From LMUY01 sp964244585 (GTDB lineage: Bacteria > Pseudomonadota > Alphaproteobacteria > Acetobacterales > Acetobacteraceae): a DNA stretch of 64,000 nt. The translations under genes and the position numbers were made by a program. The notes under the pieces are model-generated. The model ran no database searches. It was not told where the DNA came from and worked only from the letters and a program-made list of their open reading frames with translations. Below, in pieces: positions 1 to 8,824 of this stretch (the first letter of the stretch is position 1; every line of letters starts with the position of its first letter). The stretch covers positions 1 through 64,000 of the forward strand of contig CAXTJM010000013.1 in NCBI GenBank assembly GCA_964244585.1. The letters run 5' to 3'.

Positions 1-243
1 GTCAGCCCCAATCTCGGCCAGGGCTACATCATCGACAGCTTCATGGTGGTGGTGTTCGGCGGCGTGGGCAATTTGTGGGGCACCGTGCTCAGCGCGACGC
101 TGCTGGGTGTGGTGAACAAACTCCTCGAACCGTTCGCGGGCGCGGTGCTGGGCAAGATCGTGGTGCTGGTGCTGCTGATCGTGTTCATCCAGCGGCGGCC
201 GCGCGGGCTGTTCCCGCTCAAAGGCCGTGCGGTGGAGGCGTGA
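1..243 (+). CDS. urtB: Urea/short-chain amide ABC transporter permease, C-terminal part
   Basis: This is the last 80 residues of a LivH/UrtB-type inner-membrane permease; the 5' part lies outside the window. The frame is open from base 1 and ends at TGA 241-243. It shows the glycine-rich conserved loop VVVFGGVGNLWGT followed by a hydrophobic helix and the terminal Arg-Gly-Leu-Phe-Pro motif typical of branched-chain-type permeases. The stop overlaps the GTG start of the next permease (GTGA), so translation is probably coupled. I assign urea or amide transport because the four genes match urtBCDE in order and motif. The binding protein urtA is not visible, so the substrate is inferred. Confidence 0.85.
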   Translation, partial: VSPNLGQGYIIDSFMVVVFGGVGNLWGTVLSATLLGVVNKLLEPFAGAVLGKIVVLVLLIVFIQRRPRGLFPLKGRAVEA

Positions 244-1361
244 GGTCGCCGCTACTCACCGTCGGCGCGGTGCTGGGCGGCGCCGTCCTGCTGGCCGCCT
301 TGAACCTCGGCCCGGCGCCGGACAGTGCCTGGCACGTCTCGGGCTACGTGGTGTCGCTGTTCGGCAAGTACCTGTGCTACGCCATCCTGGCCTTGGCCGT
401 GGACCTGGTATGGGGTTTCGTGGGCATCCTGACGCTCGGGCATGCCGCCTTCTTCGCCTTGGGCGGCTATGCCATGGGCATGTACCTGATGCGGCAGATC
501 GGCAGCCGGGGCATGTATGCCAATCCGGTCCTGCCGGACTTCATGGTGTTCCTGAACTATAGCCACTTGCCGTGGTTCTGGCTGGGCATGGACTGGTTGG
601 GCTTCGCCATGGTCATGGCGGTGCTGGTGCCGGGGCTGCTCGCGGCGGCGTTCGGCTTCCTGGCGTTCCGCTCCCGCGTGACGGGCGTGTACCTCTCCAT
701 CATCACCCAGGCGCTGACCTACGCCCTGATGCTGGCGTTCTTCCGCAACGACATGGGATTCGGCGGCAATAACGGGCTGACCGACTTCAAGGAAGTGCTG
801 GGCTTCCCGCTGACCGCCGCCACCACGCGGGCGGGGCTGCTGGTGACCACCGCGGCGGTGCTGTCGCTGCTCTACGTCCTGGCGCGCACCGCCACCCGGT
901 CGCGCTTCGGCAAGGTGCTGGTGGCGGTGCGCGACGCGGAGAGCCGCACGCGCTTCCTCGGCTACCGGCCGGAGCGCTACAAGCTGGTGGTGTTCACCGC
1001 ATCGGCCGTGATGGCGGCGATCGGCGGGGCGCTGTACGTGCCGCAGGTCGGGATCATCAATCCCGGTGAGTTCGCCCCCGCCAACTCGATCGAGGCGGTG
1101 ATCTGGGTCGCCGTCGGCGGACGCGGCACGCTGGCCGGCGCCATCCTGGGGGCGGTGCTGGTGAATGGCGGCAAGACCCTGCTGACAGGCGCGCTGCCGG
1201 AAGTGTGGCTGTTCGCGCTGGGGGCGCTGTTCATCGGCGTGACGCTGTTCCTGCCGCAGGGGATCCTGGGCCTGTTCGCCCGGCGCGAGCGAGGCGACCC
1301 ACCGCTGCCCGCGACGCCGCCGACCCCTGCCGAATCCGCCGCGAAGGAGGCCGTGTCCTGA
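240..1361 (+). CDS. urtC: Urea ABC transporter permease UrtC
   Basis: A 373-residue LivM/UrtC-type permease with about ten hydrophobic segments. The chosen start is GTG 240, which overlaps the urtB stop; the frame is open further upstream but that part would lie inside urtB. The conserved motif TLGHAAFFALGGYA and the cytoplasmic loop VRDAESRTRFLGY are characteristic of UrtC, where they contact the ATPases. The C-terminal tail is hydrophilic and rich in Pro and Ala. It would form the transmembrane pore together with UrtB. The gene ends at TGA 1359-1361, overlapping the start of urtD. Confidence 0.9.
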   Translation: MRSPLLTVGAVLGGAVLLAALNLGPAPDSAWHVSGYVVSLFGKYLCYAILALAVDLVWGFVGILTLGHAAFFALGGYAMGMYLMRQIGSRGMYANPVLPDFMVFLNYSHLPWFWLGMDWLGFAMVMAVLVPGLLAAAFGFLAFRSRVTGVYLSIITQALTYALMLAFFRNDMGFGGNNGLTDFKEVLGFPLTAATTRAGLLVTTAAVLSLLYVLARTATRSRFGKVLVAVRDAESRTRFLGYRPERYKLVVFTASAVMAAIGGALYVPQVGIINPGEFAPANSIEAVIWVAVGGRGTLAGAILGAVLVNGGKTLLTGALPEVWLFALGALFIGVTLFLPQGILGLFARRERGDPPLPATPPTPAESAAKEAVS

Positions 1362-2104
1362 GCCCGGACGGCACGCTGCTGTCGCTGGAGGGCGTGAGCG
1401 TCAGCTTCGACGGCTTCAAGGCGCTGAACGACCTCCATCTGAGGCTGCAGCCCGGTGAGATGCGGGCGGTGGTGGGGCCGAACGGGGCGGGCAAGACCAC
1501 GATGATGGACGTGATCACCGGCAAGACCCGGCCCGACACGGGCAGCGTGGTGTTCGATGGTACGACCGACCTGACCCGGCTGGACGAGCCGGCCATCGCC
1601 GCGCTGGGCATTGGCCGCAAGTTCCAGAAGCCCACCGTGTTCGAGCAGCATACCGTCTGGGACAACCTGCTGCTGGCCCTGGCCGGCCCGCGCGGCCCCG
1701 GCTTCACCCTGCGCGCCCGGCAGATGCCGGCCGAGCACACCCGCATCGATGCGGTCCTGGACACCATCCGCCTGGGCGATCACCGGGGGCGCCAGGCCAG
1801 CGCGCTCAGCCATGGGCAGAAGCAATGGCTGGAGATCGGCATGCTGTTGGCGCAGGAGCCGCAGCTGCTCCTGGTGGACGAGCCCGTGGCCGGCATGACC
1901 GATGGCGAAACCGAACAGACGGCCGCCCTGCTGCGGGAGATCAACCGCGCCCGCAGCATCGTGGTGGTGGAGCACGACATGGCGTTCGTCCGCGCCCTCG
2001 GCGTGACGGTGACCTGCCTGCATGAGGGCAGCGTGCTGAGCGAGGGCACGATCGACCACGTGAGCGCCGACCCGGCGGTGGTGGAGGTGTATCTTGGCCG
2101 CTGA
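1358..2104 (+). CDS. urtD: Urea ABC transporter ATP-binding protein UrtD, probable CTG start
   Basis: A 248-residue LivG-type ABC ATPase. Walker A is GPNGAGKTT (residues 40-48), the signature is LSHGQKQWLEI, and Walker B is LLLVDEP followed by VAGM. The start is unusual. No ATG, GTG or TTG lies in frame between the upstream gene and GTG 1394, which is inside the first beta strand. A very good Shine-Dalgarno, AAGGAGG (1344-1350), sits 7 nt before CTG 1358, and this CTG overlaps the urtC stop. I therefore choose CTG 1358. UrtD pairs with UrtE to energise UrtBC. Confidence 0.88.
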   Translation: MSPDGTLLSLEGVSVSFDGFKALNDLHLRLQPGEMRAVVGPNGAGKTTMMDVITGKTRPDTGSVVFDGTTDLTRLDEPAIAALGIGRKFQKPTVFEQHTVWDNLLLALAGPRGPGFTLRARQMPAEHTRIDAVLDTIRLGDHRGRQASALSHGQKQWLEIGMLLAQEPQLLLVDEPVAGMTDGETEQTAALLREINRARSIVVVEHDMAFVRALGVTVTCLHEGSVLSEGTIDHVSADPAVVEVYLGR

Positions 2105-2810
2105 CCAAGCTGCTTCCTTGCTGAGCGTCCGGGATGTCGACCTGCATTACGGCGCGGCCATCGCGCTGCGCCGGGTGTCGCTGTCTGCCGGGCCTGGCTC
2201 CGTCACCGCGGTGCTGGGGCGCAACGGCGTCGGCAAGACCAGCCTGCTGCGCGCCATCACCGGCGCCCATCCGGTCAGTGCCGGAACCATACGCTGGGAC
2301 GGGGCCGACATCACTCGCCTGCCCACCTTCGAACGGGCGCGGCGCGGCATTGCCTGGGTGCCGCAGGGGCGCGACATCTTTCCCCTGCTGACCGTGCGGG
2401 AGAACCTGGAGACCGGCTTCGCCGTGCTGCCCCGGCGCAAACGCCGCATCCCCGACGAGATCTTCACGCTCTTCCCCGTGCTGAAGACCATGCTGCGCCG
2501 TCGCGGCGGCGACCTGTCGGGCGGGCAGCAGCAGCAACTGGCGATCGGCCGTGCCCTGGTGATGAAGCCCCGCCTCCTTGTGCTCGACGAGCCGACCGAG
2601 GGCATCCAGCCCTCCATCATCAAGGATATCGGGCGCGTCATCGACCTGCTGCGCGCCCGGGGCATGGCGATCCTGCTCGTGGAGCAGTACTACGACTGGG
2701 CGCGCGCCTTGGCGCAGACCCTGGCGGTGATGGACCGCGGCGATATCGTCCTGTCGGGACCCCCTGCCAGCCTGGACGAGGCGCAGGTCAGGCGGCGTTT
2801 GTCCGTTTAG
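2094..2810 (+). CDS. urtE: Urea ABC transporter ATP-binding protein UrtE
   Basis: A 238-residue LivF-type ABC ATPase. Walker A is GRNGVGKTS (residues 42-50), the signature is LSGGQQQQLAIGRAL, and Walker B is LLVLDEPTEGIQPS, the last residues being typical of UrtE. The start is TTG 2094, inside the end of urtD, with GGAGG a few bases upstream. The gene is the last of the urt operon and ends at TAG 2808-2810, 24 nt from the convergent stop of paaZ. Confidence 0.9.
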   Translation: MAADQAASLLSVRDVDLHYGAAIALRRVSLSAGPGSVTAVLGRNGVGKTSLLRAITGAHPVSAGTIRWDGADITRLPTFERARRGIAWVPQGRDIFPLLTVRENLETGFAVLPRRKRRIPDEIFTLFPVLKTMLRRRGGDLSGGQQQQLAIGRALVMKPRLLVLDEPTEGIQPSIIKDIGRVIDLLRARGMAILLVEQYYDWARALAQTLAVMDRGDIVLSGPPASLDEAQVRRRLSV

Positions 2811-2817
2811 TCGGACA
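2800..2817. terminator. Small stem-loop at the end of urtE
   Basis: TGTCCG (2800-2805) pairs with CGGACA (2812-2817) around the loop TTTAGT, which contains the urtE stop codon. It lies in the 24-nt gap between two convergent genes, so it could end transcription in both directions. The stem is only 6 bp and there is no run of T, so this is a weak call. Confidence 0.3.
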
Positions 2818-2834
2818 TCGTGCAGACCTCGCGG

Positions 2835-4865
2835 TCAGGCGGCGTTCATCGTGAGCAGGTCGTAGGTCGCGACCAGCTCGTCCTTCTCGTCCGTCACTTT
2901 CACGGTCCAGCGCACCTCACCCATCTCCGGCGACTTGGCCTTCTTCGACTTGACCACGAGGTGCGCCCTGATGCTCGATCCGGGTTTCAACGGCTTGACG
3001 AAGCGCAGCTCTTCCAGCCCGTAATTGGCGAGAACGGGGCCCGGCGCCGGGTCGACGAACAAGCCGGCCGCGAAGGACAGGATCAGGTAGCCATGCGCCA
3101 CGCGGCCGCCGAAGATCGGGCTCCGCGAAGCTGCCTCCTCGTCCATGTGCGCGTAGAACATGTCGCCCGTGAACCGGGCGAAATGCTCGATGTCCTCCAG
3201 CGTGACCTGCCGCAACCCGGTCCGGATGCCGTACCCCGGCTCCAGCTCGCCGAAGCGGAGGCGGAACGGGTGCGTGTCTCCGGTTTCGGTCGGGGCGCCG
3301 GGCAGCTGCTGGTGGACGATTTTGGTCAGCAAGGCCGGGCTGCCCTGCAGGGCGGTGCGCTGCATGAAGTGCTTCACGCCGCGCAGGCCGCCCAGCTCCT
3401 CGCCGCCCCCGGCGCGGCCAGGCCCGCCATGCGTGAGCACCGGAAGCGGTGAGCCATGACCCGTGGAGGCCTTGGCGCAATCGCGGTCGATGAAGACCAT
3501 GCGGCCGTGATGCGAGCCGGCGCCCAGCACGAACTCCGACGCGGTCGCCGGGTCATGGGTGAAGACGGACATGACCAGGCTGCCCTTGCCATGGTTGGCG
3601 AGCGCCACGGCATCGTCCAGGTCCTTGTAGGGCATCAGCGTCGCGACCGGGCCGAATGCCTCTATCTCGTGCGGCGCCTCGCTCCCCCACGGATCGTCGT
3701 TGCGCAGCAGGACGGGCGCCATGAACGACCCGCCGAGGAGATTGTCGCCGACGAGGTCGACGTGGCCGGGGTCGCCGAACACGACCGAAGCGCGCCGCGA
3801 CAACTCAGCCACGCGCCGGCGCACGTCGTCGCGTTGGGCCTGGCTGACGAGCGCCCCCATGCGGACGCCGTCCAGGCGGGGGTCGCCCACGACGATCTTG
3901 CCGAGCCGGGCAGCGAGCGCTGACTGGACCGGGTCGATGAGGCCGGCGGGAACGAAGGCGCGCCGGATCGCGGTGCATTTCTGCCCGGCCTTCACGGTCA
4001 TCTCCTTGACGACCTCTTTGACGAAGAGCTCGAACTCGGGCGTGTCGGGGGTCGCGTCCGCCCCTAGGATCGAGGCGTTGAGCGAGTCGCGCTCGGCGGT
4101 GAAGCGGACCGCCTCGCGGGCGATGACCGGATGGTTCTGCAGTTTCTGCGCCGTCCGGGCCGAGCCCGTGAAGGCGACCACGTCCTGGCCGGTCATATGG
4201 TCGAGCAGGTCCCCGGCACTGCCGGACACGAGCTGCAGCGTGCCGTCCGGCAGGACGCCGCTCTCGATCATGATGCGGAACGCCGCCTCCGCCACGTAGC
4301 CGGTCTGCTGGGCGGGCTTCACGATGGCCGGCACGCCCGCCAGAAGGCATGTCGCCAGCTTCTCGACCATGCCCCAGACGGGGAAGTTGTAGGCGTTGAT
4401 CAGGACGGCCACGCCCTGCATCGATGTGTAGACATGCTGGCCGACGAAGCTGCCATCCTTCCCCAGGATCTCGGTCTCGCCGTCGATCAGCAGGCGGTCG
4501 TCGGGCAGGTCGCGGCGTCCCTTCGACGCGAACGACAGCAGCGTCCCCGCGCCGCCCTCGATATCGATCCAGCTATCCGCCCTCGTGGCGCCGGTCGCGA
4601 AGGAAAGCTCGTACAACTCGTCCTTGCGCGCCAACAGCGCTTGGCCGAGCGCCTTGAGCATGGCGGCCCGATGATGGAAGGTCATGGCGCGCAACGCCTT
4701 GCCGCCGGCCCTGCGGGCATGCCGGGCCATGCTGCCGAAATCGAGGCCGGTGCTGCTGGTCTGCGCGACGACGTCGCCGGTGACCGCGCTGCGGATCGTC
4801 TCGAGATCCATGGCCGGAACATGCCACCGGTTTTCGGCGAAGCTTTCGACGATGCGGGCGGTCAT
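2835..4865 (-). CDS. paaZ: Bifunctional oxepin-CoA hydrolase / aldehyde dehydrogenase PaaZ
   Basis: A 676-residue fusion with the usual PaaZ length. Residues 1 to about 520 are an aldehyde dehydrogenase with the general base Glu258 (FTAERD) and nucleophile Cys297 (GQKCTAI). The C-terminal part, from about 530, is a MaoC-type (R)-hydratase with FYAHMDEEAA and GRVAHGYL. In phenylacetate degradation PaaZ opens the oxepin-CoA ring and oxidises the resulting semialdehyde. No paaABCDE genes are visible. It is probably the last gene of the transporter and monooxygenase operon upstream (82-nt gap), so it may act on a different ring-derived CoA ester. Start ATG at 4865. Confidence 0.88.
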   Translation of the reverse strand: MTARIVESFAENRWHVPAMDLETIRSAVTGDVVAQTSSTGLDFGSMARHARRAGGKALRAMTFHHRAAMLKALGQALLARKDELYELSFATGATRADSWIDIEGGAGTLLSFASKGRRDLPDDRLLIDGETEILGKDGSFVGQHVYTSMQGVAVLINAYNFPVWGMVEKLATCLLAGVPAIVKPAQQTGYVAEAAFRIMIESGVLPDGTLQLVSGSAGDLLDHMTGQDVVAFTGSARTAQKLQNHPVIAREAVRFTAERDSLNASILGADATPDTPEFELFVKEVVKEMTVKAGQKCTAIRRAFVPAGLIDPVQSALAARLGKIVVGDPRLDGVRMGALVSQAQRDDVRRRVAELSRRASVVFGDPGHVDLVGDNLLGGSFMAPVLLRNDDPWGSEAPHEIEAFGPVATLMPYKDLDDAVALANHGKGSLVMSVFTHDPATASEFVLGAGSHHGRMVFIDRDCAKASTGHGSPLPVLTHGGPGRAGGGEELGGLRGVKHFMQRTALQGSPALLTKIVHQQLPGAPTETGDTHPFRLRFGELEPGYGIRTGLRQVTLEDIEHFARFTGDMFYAHMDEEAASRSPIFGGRVAHGYLILSFAAGLFVDPAPGPVLANYGLEELRFVKPLKPGSSIRAHLVVKSKKAKSPEMGEVRWTVKVTDEKDELVATYDLLTMNAA

Positions 4866-4947
4866 TCTGGCTTCCCTTCGGGCACGGACGGTCGGAACGG
4901 CCAGTAAGCACAGGCGCCCCTCGCGCTCAATCCATGCCTCCCGGGTC

Positions 4948-6240
4948 CTACCAGGCCGGCTCGGGCCGCAACAGCCCGAGCGTGTCGCGCAAGGTGGCGC
5001 CGGGATAGCTGCGGCGAAACCAGCCGCGCTGCTGCAGGATGGGGATCACCAGGGTGACGAAGGCATCGAAGCCGCCCGGGAAATACGGCGGCATGATGTT
5101 GAACCCGTCCGCGGCACCGCTGCCGAACCACTCGCCCAGCGTGTCGGCCACCCGCTCCGCCGAGCCGCAAAGCACCCAGTGTCCCCGTGCCGCCGCGGTC
5201 AGGTTGTAGAGGTCGCGCAGCGTCATCGACTCGCGCCGGGCCTTGTCCAGCATGACCCGGCTGAAGCTGTGATAGGTGTCCGGCAGCGCCAGGTCCGGCA
5301 CCGGACCGTCCAGCTTGTAGCGGCCCATGTCGACGCCGAGCCGGTCCGACAGCATGGCCAGGGCGTTGCCGGCATCGACGAAGCCCTGCAGCCGCGCCAG
5401 CGTGGCGAAGGCTTCGCGGTCCGTGCGGCCCACCACCGGCATGACGCCGGGCAGGATCTTCACCGCGTCCGGGGCGCGGCCCAGGGCGGGCAGGCGGGCC
5501 TTGAACGCCGCATAGTGCGCCCGGGCCGCCCCGATGTCCTGCTCGACGGAAAACACCACGTCCGCCGTCGCCGCGGCCAGCGCCCGGCCCGGTTCGGACC
5601 CGCCGGCCTGGAGCACCACGGGGTGACCCTGCGGCGCGCGGCCGATGTTGAGCGGGCCGGCCACCCTGAAGTGCGGACCGTCATGGTCGATGCGCCGCAC
5701 CCGAGCCGGGTCGATGTATCGCCCGGTCGCACGGTCGGCGACGACGGCGTTGTCCGCCCAGCAATCCCATAGCCGCCTCACCACGCCGACGAACTCGGCG
5801 GCGATCTCGTAGCGCTCGGCGTGACGCGGGTGCAGGCGGCCGAAATTGGCTGCGGCGGCCGGATTGGCGCCCGTCACGGCGTTCCAGGCGGCACGGCCGT
5901 GGCTGATGTGGTCCAGCGAGGCGAAGGCCCGCGCGACGGTGAAGGGATCGCTGTAGGTGGTGGACATGGTCGCACCCAGGCCGATGCGGCGCGTGGTGGT
6001 GGCGATCGCGGCGAGCATGGTGAGCGGTTCGAGGCGCAGGGTGTAGGACGGGTGGGTCGCCGGGTCGGCGTACAGGTTGTCGCCCATGAAGATCATGTCG
6101 AAGCAGGCGCGTTCGGCGGTCGCCGCGATACGCTGCACGGCATCGATGTCCTGGAAGCTGTCCACCGCGCCCGGCATGCGCCAGCCTGCGACGTGGCTGC
6201 CCGTGCCCAGCAGGAACAGGCCCAGATGCATCTGCCGCAT
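4948..6240 (-). CDS. Flavin-dependent monooxygenase, NtaA/SnaA/DszA family
   Basis: A 430-residue bacterial-luciferase-like enzyme. The family fingerprint is clear: HISHGRAAWNAVTG, then ANFGR and HAERYEIAAEF, and later VVLQAGGS. Members use FMNH2 from a separate reductase to oxidise nitrilotriacetate, dibenzothiophene sulfone, pristinamycin or similar substrates. I choose ATG 6240; ATG 6231 is an alternative. The frame continues upstream but only through the permease genes. It lies 2 nt after a permease gene and is part of the same operon as a SsuABC-like transporter, so it should act on the imported compound. No flavin reductase gene is seen in the operon. Confidence 0.85.
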   Translation of the reverse strand: MRQMHLGLFLLGTGSHVAGWRMPGAVDSFQDIDAVQRIAATAERACFDMIFMGDNLYADPATHPSYTLRLEPLTMLAAIATTTRRIGLGATMSTTYSDPFTVARAFASLDHISHGRAAWNAVTGANPAAAANFGRLHPRHAERYEIAAEFVGVVRRLWDCWADNAVVADRATGRYIDPARVRRIDHDGPHFRVAGPLNIGRAPQGHPVVLQAGGSEPGRALAAATADVVFSVEQDIGAARAHYAAFKARLPALGRAPDAVKILPGVMPVVGRTDREAFATLARLQGFVDAGNALAMLSDRLGVDMGRYKLDGPVPDLALPDTYHSFSRVMLDKARRESMTLRDLYNLTAAARGHWVLCGSAERVADTLGEWFGSGAADGFNIMPPYFPGGFDAFVTLVIPILQQRGWFRRSYPGATLRDTLGLLRPEPAW

Positions 6241-6242
6241 CG

Positions 6243-6980
6243 CTACGTCCAGAAGACGATCCGGCGTTCCGCGGCGCCGATCAGGCCGAAGAAAGCCAGG
6301 CTGATGGCGGAGGCCACGAAGATGGCGGACCACACCTGCACGAAGTCGATCTGCACCACTGCCTGGTAGATAAGCCAGCCCAGCCCGCCATAGGCGCCCA
6401 GCATCTCCGTGACGATGGCGACGATCAGGCTGCGCACCGTGGCGACGCGCAGGCCGGCCGCGATCAGCGGCAGCGCGGTGGGCAGCCGCAGCCGCCACAG
6501 GATGGCGAACGGGCCGGCGCCGAAGCTGCGCAGCATCCCGACGCTGCGGCGATCCACCCGGTCGAACCCTGCCAGCGCGCTGAGGAACACGGTGAACCCC
6601 ACGGCCAGCGCCACCATCACGATCTTCGACGACCAGCCAAGCCCGAACCACAGCAGCACCAGCGGCGAGTACGCCGCGACGGGCACGGAGTTGATGGCGA
6701 GCAGGCCCGGCATCACGCCGCGGCGGGTCCAGGGCAGCACCACCAGCAGCACGGCGAAGGCCACGCCGATCAGCGATCCGACGGCATAGCCGGCCAGGGC
6801 CTCGCCCAGGGTGACGCCGCCGGCCCGCAGCAGGGCGGCGCGTTGATCCCACACCGAGACCAGAATGTCGCTGAACGCAGGCAGCGTGTAGGCAGGCAGG
6901 CGGAAGCCGCGCACCGCCGCTTCCCACAGCACCACCAGCAGCACGGCGCCGAACAGGCCCCTGGCGGCGCTGCGGCTCAC
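6243..6980 (-). CDS. ABC transporter permease, SsuC/TauC-like (second of two)
   Basis: A 245-residue inner-membrane permease with about six transmembrane helices. The binding-protein-dependent transport signature is seen around LRSFGAGPFAILWRLRLPTALP. The start is GTG 6980, overlapping the stop of the preceding permease (GTGA). It is clearly related to, but not identical with, the permease encoded just upstream, so the transporter channel is probably a heterodimer. It ends 2 nt before the flavin monooxygenase start. Confidence 0.85.
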   Translation of the reverse strand: MSRSAARGLFGAVLLVVLWEAAVRGFRLPAYTLPAFSDILVSVWDQRAALLRAGGVTLGEALAGYAVGSLIGVAFAVLLVVLPWTRRGVMPGLLAINSVPVAAYSPLVLLWFGLGWSSKIVMVALAVGFTVFLSALAGFDRVDRRSVGMLRSFGAGPFAILWRLRLPTALPLIAAGLRVATVRSLIVAIVTEMLGAYGGLGWLIYQAVVQIDFVQVWSAIFVASAISLAFFGLIGAAERRIVFWT

Positions 6981-7744
6981 GGCTCCGCACCCCAGAACAC
7001 CAGCCGCCGCTCCGCCCCGGCCACCACCGCGTAGAACCCGCTGCCCAGCACCGCCGCGCACAGGATCGCCGCCCAGAGGCCGACGACGTTCTCCGCATAC
7101 ATCGCTTGCAACAGCAGCACGCCCAGCCCGGTGGTGTCGCCGAACCACTCGCCGACGATGGCGCCAACCAGGCTGAGCGAGGCGCCCAGCCGCAGCGCCA
7201 CGAAGACCTGCGGCAGGGCCGCCGGCAGTTGCAGGTGCAACATCAGCCTCCCGCCTTTGGCGCCGAAGCTGCGCAACAGCGCTACCTGGGCCGGATCCAC
7301 GGATTGCAGGCCCAGCAGCGTGTTCACGGTGACGGGGAAGAAGGTCAGGTAGAAGGCGATCACGGCCTTGGCCAGCAGCGTGTTGCCGAACCACAGCACC
7401 ACCAGCGCGCCGAAGGCGATCACCGGGATGGTCTGCGACACCACGAAGATGGGGAACAGCATGTCCCGCAGCACCGGCCAGCGGAAGAACGCCACCCCGT
7501 TGGCCACGCCCACCGCCGCACCGGCGGCGAAGCCGATCAGCGTTTCCTCCAGCGTGCGCAGGAAGCCGTCCGAGTAGGCGCCGGGCGTGGCGGCGATGGC
7601 GGCGAGGACAGTGGACAGGCGGGGCAGGTAGGCTGGACGGATGCCGAACAGCACGACGCCGCCTTGCCAGGCGAGGCCGGCGACCAGCAAGCCCAGCAGC
7701 AACCGCATGAGGGCGGCTGCCGCCCGCACGCTTGCCGCCGTCAC
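6977..7744 (-). CDS. ABC transporter permease, SsuC/TauC-like (first of two)
   Basis: A 255-residue permease with the EAA-type loop LLRSFGAKGGRLMLHLQLPAALP. The start is taken as GTG 7744, overlapping the stop of the binding-protein gene (GTGA); ATG 7708 is an alternative that leaves 243 residues and begins right at the first hydrophobic helix. Together with the next permease it would form the membrane channel for the substrate bound by the NMT1-type protein. Confidence 0.85.
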   Translation of the reverse strand: MTAASVRAAAALMRLLLGLLVAGLAWQGGVVLFGIRPAYLPRLSTVLAAIAATPGAYSDGFLRTLEETLIGFAAGAAVGVANGVAFFRWPVLRDMLFPIFVVSQTIPVIAFGALVVLWFGNTLLAKAVIAFYLTFFPVTVNTLLGLQSVDPAQVALLRSFGAKGGRLMLHLQLPAALPQVFVALRLGASLSLVGAIVGEWFGDTTGLGVLLLQAMYAENVVGLWAAILCAAVLGSGFYAVVAGAERRLVFWGAEP

Positions 7745-8748
7745 GCCAGGCGGTCGGCCACGGGGATCGCGTCGAGGAAGCTGCGGTTGTAGGCGGCCGC
7801 CAGATCGACGGGCTTCTTCAACACCTCGTATTTCAGCAGGAAATCGTGCGCGGATTTCACGGCGGCGTCGTCGATCCAGAACAGCCCGTCCTTGCCGGCC
7901 TGCCCGGCGACCATCAGCTTGCCAGCCTCCGTGAGCATGTACTCCTGGGCCGCGCGGTCCAGGGTCGGGGCGATCGCCATCACCACGTCCACGCCGGCCT
8001 TCGGGTCGCGCAACGCCTCCCGCCAGCCGCGGATGGAGGCGCGCAGGAAGCCCTGCACCAGGCGCGGGTTGTCCTTGATCGTCGCCTCGCTGGCGATCAG
8101 CGTGTCGCGCGGGAAGGTGATCCCGTAATCCTCCGGCACGAAGCGGCGCAGCTTGTCGGCGCCCATCCGGGTCAGCAGCGTGTAGTACTCGTTGTACACC
8201 GTGGCGGTGGCGACATCGGTCTGGCCATCGATGAACGGCGTCATGCTGACCTGCTGCGGCTGCAGCGTGAAGTCGGACTGCTTGATCCCGGCCTGGGCCA
8301 GCATGGCGAGCAGCACGTAGTTGGCGCCGGTGAACCAGGCGGTGACGGTCTTGCCGCGGAAATCCTGCAGCGTCTTCACCGGGCCGTCGGCATGGGCCAC
8401 GAACACGAACGGCGTGACCTGGTGCGCGACGCCGACGCAGACCACGGGCAGGCCCTTGTCGCGCGCCGCGAACACGCTGTCCGTTCCGCCCGACAGGCCG
8501 AACGTGTCGGCCCCCGTGGCGACCAGGTTCTCGGTCAGCAGGTTGGGGCCGCCCGGGTTGATGGTGAGGTCGATGCCCTCGGCCGCGTAGTAGCCGCGCG
8601 CCTTCGCCAGGTAGAATCCGGCGAACTGCGTCTGCGGCAGCCATTTCAGCCGCAGGCTTGCCTTGGTGAGCGATGGCTGGGCCTGCAGGCCGGTCGCCGG
8701 CAGCGCGGCCGTGGCCGCGAGGGATGCGAGGAGGTGCCGCCTGTTCAT
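7741..8748 (-). CDS. ABC transporter substrate-binding protein, NMT1/THI5-like
   Basis: A 335-residue periplasmic binding protein. The N-terminus MNRRHLLASLAATAALPATG, ending in LQAQ, is a signal peptide with a twin-arginine-like start. The mature part begins with KASLRLKWLPQTQFAGFYLA, the classic NMT1/ThiY-like opening. Family members bind pyrimidine precursors, riboflavin, sulfonates and similar small molecules. It is followed in the operon by two permeases and a monooxygenase. The ligand cannot be read from sequence; the neighbouring enzyme suggests an N- or S-containing organic compound. Confidence 0.85.
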   Translation of the reverse strand: MNRRHLLASLAATAALPATGLQAQPSLTKASLRLKWLPQTQFAGFYLAKARGYYAAEGIDLTINPGGPNLLTENLVATGADTFGLSGGTDSVFAARDKGLPVVCVGVAHQVTPFVFVAHADGPVKTLQDFRGKTVTAWFTGANYVLLAMLAQAGIKQSDFTLQPQQVSMTPFIDGQTDVATATVYNEYYTLLTRMGADKLRRFVPEDYGITFPRDTLIASEATIKDNPRLVQGFLRASIRGWREALRDPKAGVDVVMAIAPTLDRAAQEYMLTEAGKLMVAGQAGKDGLFWIDDAAVKSAHDFLLKYEVLKKPVDLAAAYNRSFLDAIPVADRLA

Positions 8749-8824
8749 GGTGATGTGCTCCGGTTCGGGATCAGGGTCAGTTGGGTGATCGGCGCGGGCG
8801 GATTCGCGGGAGCCGCTTCGGGCC

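Noticed and set aside
2786..2846. A 14-nt direct repeat, GGTCAGGCGGCGTT, at 2786-2799 and 2833-2846 around the urtE/paaZ junction.
   Set aside because: Both copies lie in ordinary coding ends of different genes, and the spacing gives no attachment-site or insertion context.
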